Assembly: GCA_947440715.1 (NCBI GenBank)
Contig: CANETI010000079.1
Coordinates: 1 to 9,246 of the forward strand
Length of the DNA: 9,246 nucleotides
Origin: Planctomycetota bacterium
GTDB taxonomy: Bacteria > Planctomycetota > UBA11346
Direction of reading: 5' to 3'
The notes below the pieces were generated by a model. That model saw nothing but the letters and a program-made list of their open reading frames with translations, was not told the origin of the DNA and did no database searches. Positions 6,682 to 9,246 of the stretch are shown piece by piece. The position numbers and the translations under genes are program-made. Numbering within the stretch: the first letter of the stretch is position 1; each line of letters begins with the position of its first letter.

Positions 6682-7446
6682 ATGATTCGTTTGCCCCTTG
6701 TTGCCGCCCTGTGCGCGGTTTGTTGCGCGCCTCTGTTTGCCGAAGAAAAGGCACCTGCCACGACGACTCCGGTGGCTGCTGCTGGTGCAGCGGCTGGTTG
6801 GACTAGCGATCAAAAGGCGAGTTATTTAATCGGCACCCAGATGGCCAAGCGTTTAAAGCCATTTGCTGCGGATTTAGATACGGCCAAAATCATCCAAGCC
6901 ATTGAAGATGTGTTCGCCGGAAAAGAATCAGCCGTTCCTGCCAGCGAAGAACAAGCTGTCATGCAAACCTTCCAAGAAGGCATGCAAGCCAAAGAAGCCA
7001 AGCGCGGCGAATCACGCAAAGGTGACAACGTTAAATGGCTGGCCGAAAATGGCAAAAAAGAAGGCATCAAAAGCACCGCAACGGGCTTGCAATACCAAGT
7101 GATGAATGCCGGTGGAGGCAAACAAGCCGCCATGGGCACCACCGTGACGGTCCATTATACCGGCACGTTGCTGGACGGTACCAAGTTCGACTCATCAGTT
7201 GATCGCGGCGAACCAGCCGACTTCCCACTTAATCCAGGTGGTTTAATCCAAGGTTGGTTGGAAGCCATCCCGATGATGAAAGAAGGCGATAAGTGGAAAT
7301 TATTTATTCCATCCGACCTCGCTTACGGCGAACAAGGTAACCAAGGCATCCCACCAAATTCATTGCTGATCTTTGAAGTCGAACTCATCAAAGTCGGCGG
7401 CGGCGCTCCAGCACCAGCTGATGCCGGTGGCATTCAATTAAAATAA
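6682..7446 (+). CDS. Exported FKBP-type peptidyl-prolyl cis-trans isomerase (Mip/FkpA-like)
   Basis: Predicted 254-residue periplasmic folding helper that isomerises X-Pro bonds. A signal peptide (MIRLPLVAALCAVCCAPLFA, likely cut after residue 20) is followed by an Ala/Pro/Thr-rich linker. An N-terminal helical dimerisation region of the FKBP_N type covers about 41-127 (QKASYLIGTQMAKRL, then charged helices). The FKBP domain runs from about 135 to 238: GLQYQV (135-140), VTVHYTGTLLDGTKFDSS (155-172) with Y159 and D170, FPL (181-183), LIQGWLEAIPMMKEGD (188-203) with W192, LAYGEQG (213-219) with Y215, and IPPNSLLIFEVELI (223-236). These are the usual active-site positions and all are present. 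A 16-residue Gly/Ala/Pro tail follows. The signal region has three cysteines but no proper lipobox. It is divergent from livK, has its own ribosome site and terminator, and so appears monocistronic. Confidence 0.94.
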   Translation: MIRLPLVAALCAVCCAPLFAEEKAPATTTPVAAAGAAAGWTSDQKASYLIGTQMAKRLKPFAADLDTAKIIQAIEDVFAGKESAVPASEEQAVMQTFQEGMQAKEAKRGESRKGDNVKWLAENGKKEGIKSTATGLQYQVMNAGGGKQAAMGTTVTVHYTGTLLDGTKFDSSVDRGEPADFPLNPGGLIQGWLEAIPMMKEGDKWKLFIPSDLAYGEQGNQGIPPNSLLIFEVELIKVGGGAPAPADAGGIQLK

Positions 7447-7474
7447 TTTATTACCGTCATGGGTGATAACGAAC

Positions 7475-7506
7475 GAGGTCGGGCTTATGCTCGGCCTCTT
7501 TTTTTT
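7475..7506 (+). terminator. Rho-independent terminator after the FKBP gene
   Basis: GAGGTCGGGC (7475-7484) pairs over 10 positions, two of them G-U, with GCTCGGCCTC (7489-7498) around a TTAT loop. Eight T residues follow at once (7499-7506). It lies 28 bases past the stop codon. Confidence 0.92.
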
Positions 7507-7613
7507 GGATTTGAAATTGAAGATTTCATCCCACGGTTTCATTCGCCCAGATCCCATCATCCGATATTTTTTTGATGTTGAGGCAGTGCCGATGTGGTGG
7601 GATAAAATCCAAA
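7504..7613. other. Sequence able to fold as a three-way junction; possible structured RNA or element
   Basis: TTTGGATTT (7504-7512) is complementary to AAATCCAAA (7605-7613). Directly inside, GAAAT (7513-7517) pairs with ATTTC (7523-7527) as a small hairpin. ATCCCAC (7528-7534) then pairs with GTGGGAT (7597-7603), leaving one base, A7604, at the junction. Within the last arm, CATCATC (7555-7561) can pair with GATGTTG (7574-7580) with one mismatch. The parts abut almost perfectly. The left arm shares three bases with the T-run of the FKBP terminator, so an RNA from the plus strand would need readthrough or its own start. I recognise no known RNA family. Confidence 0.35.
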
Positions 7614-7614
7614 T

Positions 7615-7764
7615 TTAGGCTTTCGACCGAATGCGGTGATCCTGACGGTCTCGGTACCGAATGCTTCGGCTGATGTTTGAGGCAAGATTATTACCGTCAT
7701 GCAGGGCGCTGACTTGGATACGTTGGCCATCAAAGCGCTGGGTCTGATCGTAAGTTAGTAGCAT
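7615..7764 (-). CDS. Doubtful 49-residue small ORF
   Basis: A minus-strand ORF from ATG at 7764 to TAA at 7615 would encode MLLTYDQTQRFDGQRIQVSA and a basic C-terminal half (SRSIRYRDRQDHRIRSKA). The composition is not absurd for a protein, but there is no ribosome binding site and no family that I recognise. It covers the cluster of small hairpins at 7626-7669, which could equally explain the sequence. It could be a remnant of a longer gene or chance. Confidence 0.15.
   Translation of the reverse strand: MLLTYDQTQRFDGQRIQVSALHDGNNLASNISRSIRYRDRQDHRIRSKA
7626..7669. repeat. Cluster of short hairpins and a 9-base direct repeat
   Basis: ACCGAATGC occurs at 7626-7634 and 7656-7664, exactly 30 bases apart. 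The first copy opens the hairpin ACCG/CGGT (7626-7637, AATG loop). The second lies in CCGAA/TTCGG (7657-7669, TGC loop) and overlaps the palindrome TCGGTACCGA (7651-7660). This follows straight after the three-way-junction sequence. Confidence 0.4.
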
Positions 7765-8065
7765 AAAAAAGCCAATAATGAGCGGCTAAATCAACTTACT
7801 AGTAGCGGAAAAAAGGGGCACATGCGGGGACCAAATTAATGGTGATCGTTAGCGACTACGACGAATAGCAACTTAGGAGAAGACCACGAGAATGACTCGA
7901 GCGTGTGTGTCTGTTGAGCCCCAAAAGAGTTGCCAATCGTTGTATTGAGTTCTGCGTGAACCAATGCTACAAATTAAAGATCAGTTTGAAGCAAGTCGCT
8001 TGTAGTTAATCACTAGATAACGACCTAGTTTAAACCTTGGTTGGCTTTACTCATCGGATTGATCC
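7765..8065. other. Gene-free stretch upstream of the sigma-like gene
   Basis: About 300 bases with stops in all frames. Only tiny ORFs occur, for example ATG at 7892 (18 codons) and ATG at 7964 (13 codons, MLQIKDQFEASRL). A small hairpin AAGC/GCTT lies near 7989-8001. I find no convincing promoter, tRNA or known RNA. It probably holds the promoter and leader of the gene at 8081. Confidence 0.4.
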
Positions 8066-8072
8066 AGAAAGG
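8066..8072 (+). promoter_or_regulatory. Ribosome binding site supporting a TTG start at 8081
   Basis: AGAAAGG lies 8 bases before TTG at 8081. The frame is closed by TGA at 8060-8062, and no ATG occurs before residue 60, so TTG with this site is the best start. Confidence 0.55.
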
Positions 8073-8080
8073 CGCAACGC

Positions 8081-9246
8081 TTGTTTGATGTCACTTTATT
8101 TCAGCGCGCGGCGGCCGGTAATTTTGATGCTTTAGTTGCTTTGATAACTGCTGCTGGTCCATCACTGCGTTTGGCGATCGCGGCACATAGCCCAAAGACT
8201 TCAATTATCCCAATTTTAGAGCGTGCCATTTGGTCAGTAATTCGCCAACAGCTACCAATGCGCGATGAACAGGTGTTGCCAGAAGAATGGTTAGCGCGTT
8301 TGATGACGGGGCCGATTCGTCTTCATTTGCAAACGGCAGATCAGCAAGCAATTACTGCCACGGATATGTTGTCGCATCAAGTCGTGCAAGATTGTTTATC
8401 GGCCATTGATCGACGCCAAGAAAGTGGAGTAAATGAATTAGCTCAGCGCATTGCCGCTTTAGATGCACCGACGCGGCAATTGATTGAGCGTCGTTATCGT
8501 GATCGTCAGAGTTTAATTAACTTGGCGGCGGGGCATGCAGGTGGTCAGTCAGCTGTCGCCAATGCGCTTTGGTTAGCGCGGGCTCACTGTGACTGGCGTG
8601 GCATTGCGCGCATCAGCGAAAATAGCGATAGCATGATGCCGGCGTTGCTCGAAGAATGGCTGTCTGATACCATTGATCGTGAATCGCGTGCGCTATTGGC
8701 AATTAATGTGGGGCGTGATTTAGATCGCGCTGCACAAGTGCTGCGGCAAATACGCGTGCATATGGCATTGGATACTTTTTATCGGCCATTTACCATGAGT
8801 GATGCTGAAATTTTAGCAGGAGTAGCCATTGATGCCGTTGCTCAACGCGTGGTTATTGGCGCGGCTCCCACCAGTTTGGTGCCATCGCGCACGTCGGTAA
8901 AAGCATCGCGCCCGTCAGGTCGATCACCGGCACCTATTTTACGCAGTGATGAAGGATCGTTATCGCGTTCGTCACCAATGCCTTGGATTATTTCGGGAAT
9001 TTTAGTCTTAGGTGGGATTATAGGATTAATTGCACTGTCATTTAATCGCGGTCCATCACCAGTGCAGATGAATTCATTGCCTCCGATTTCATCTGCGGTG
9101 CCGGTACCGACAGCGAATGCGCCAAACCGTAGTTCACAGGCTCCAGGGACGACCTCGTCAAATAAACCGGTTGATCCGGCATCCACGGAATTCCGTGTGT
9201 CGATGCTGAATCCGTCAACGGGGCCGTTTATGTATGCCAAACAGAC
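8081..9246 (+). CDS. Sigma-like/anti-sigma-like single-pass membrane protein, 3' end beyond window
   Basis: My translation gives 388 residues, still open at the edge. Residues 5-57 (LFQRAAAGNFDALVALITAA, then ILERAIWSVIRQQLP) resemble sigma-70 region 2 of ECF factors, with WLARLMTGPIRLHL (70-83) in the place of region 2.4. Residues 120-176 (IAALDAPTRQLIERRYRDRQ, SLINLAAGHAGGQSAVANAL, WLARAHC) resemble region 4 with its helix-turn-helix. The acidic residues usual in region 2.2 are missing, so core-polymerase binding is doubtful. Residues 186-256 (LLEEWLSDTIDRESRALL, VLRQIRVHMALDTF) resemble the N-terminal helical part of FecR/LamG-associated anti-sigma proteins. A basic Ser/Pro linker, one membrane helix (301-321, PWIISGILVLGGIIGLIALS) and a Pro/Ser/Thr-rich outer linker (324-366) follow. 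Start is TTG at 8081 with AGAAAGG upstream. A coding gene is near certain; the domain calls come from reading patterns by eye. Confidence 0.75.
   Translation, partial: MFDVTLFQRAAAGNFDALVALITAAGPSLRLAIAAHSPKTSIIPILERAIWSVIRQQLPMRDEQVLPEEWLARLMTGPIRLHLQTADQQAITATDMLSHQVVQDCLSAIDRRQESGVNELAQRIAALDAPTRQLIERRYRDRQSLINLAAGHAGGQSAVANALWLARAHCDWRGIARISENSDSMMPALLEEWLSDTIDRESRALLAINVGRDLDRAAQVLRQIRVHMALDTFYRPFTMSDAEILAGVAIDAVAQRVVIGAAPTSLVPSRTSVKASRPSGRSPAPILRSDEGSLSRSSPMPWIISGILVLGGIIGLIALSFNRGPSPVQMNSLPPISSAVPVPTANAPNRSSQAPGTTSSNKPVDPASTEFRVSMLNPSTGPFMYAKQ

Larger units (their letters stand above)
7448..7701. repeat. 14-base direct repeat pair
   Basis: TTATTACCGTCATG occurs at 7448-7461, directly after the FKBP stop, and again at 7688-7701, 240 bases apart. 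An 11-base version (TTACCGTCATG) is also within hisA at 187-197. One chance 14-mer pair in a window of this size is unlikely but not excluded (rough expectation 0.1-0.2). Confidence 0.35.

Noticed and set aside
7892..7948. 18-codon ORF with AGGAG upstream, as a leader peptide
   Set aside because: The AGGAG is about 12 bases from the ATG, too far for a good site, and no attenuator-like structure or amino acid run is visible.
7447..8080. CRISPR array, tRNA or insertion sequence in the gene-poor region
   Set aside because: No regular repeat-spacer pattern beyond two 9-base copies, no cloverleaf, and no transposase fragment could be found.
8842..9240. Minus-strand 132-codon open frame at the right end
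   Set aside because: It lies wholly opposite the sigma-like gene, whose frame reads as sensible domains and a membrane helix; the minus frame has low-complexity Asp/Gly content and no recognisable family.

Overview
The window most likely comes from a Gram-negative bacterium, tentatively the Planctomycetota/Verrucomicrobiota (PVC) group. Secreted proteins have signal peptides, and there is a periplasmic-type solute-binding protein and a Mip/FkpA-type prolyl isomerase. Two features point to PVC by inference only: a eukaryotic-type HisA, and a sigma-like/anti-sigma-like membrane protein resembling the sigma-FecR pairs common in those phyla. Base composition looks close to even.

Left half and centre (1-6461), all on the minus strand. 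Read in the direction of transcription the order is livK, livH, livM, livG, livF, then a secreted C39-like cysteine peptidase homologue, then hisA, which runs off the left edge. livH-livM-livG are joined by start/stop overlaps (TAATG and ATGA) and livF follows after about 20 bases, so livHMGF is one translational unit. livK is separated from livH by about 80 bases containing an AT-only hairpin. Together these five genes make a complete high-affinity uptake system of the branched-chain amino acid (HAAT) family: binding protein, two permeases and two ATPases. LivG is unusual, carrying an insert of about 85 residues with two hydrophobic segments inside its ATPase domain. A hairpin overlaps the livF stop codon.

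Divergent intergenic region (6462-6681): upstream of livK on one side and of an FKBP-type isomerase on the other, with a clear ribosome binding site for each and some dyad symmetry. The FKBP gene (6682-7446, plus) ends in a strong rho-independent terminator.

Gene-poor region (7447-8080): no convincing protein gene. It holds the terminator, a sequence that can fold into a three-way junction (7504-7613), a cluster of small hairpins and short repeats (7626-7669), and a weak 49-codon minus-strand ORF.

Right end (8081-9246, plus, open at the edge): a protein whose first ~175 residues resemble a degenerate ECF sigma factor, followed by an anti-sigma-like helical segment, one membrane helix and a Pro/Ser/Thr-rich extracytoplasmic linker. 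This looks like a sigma/anti-sigma pair fused in one chain and, with the LivG insert, is the most interesting observation here.
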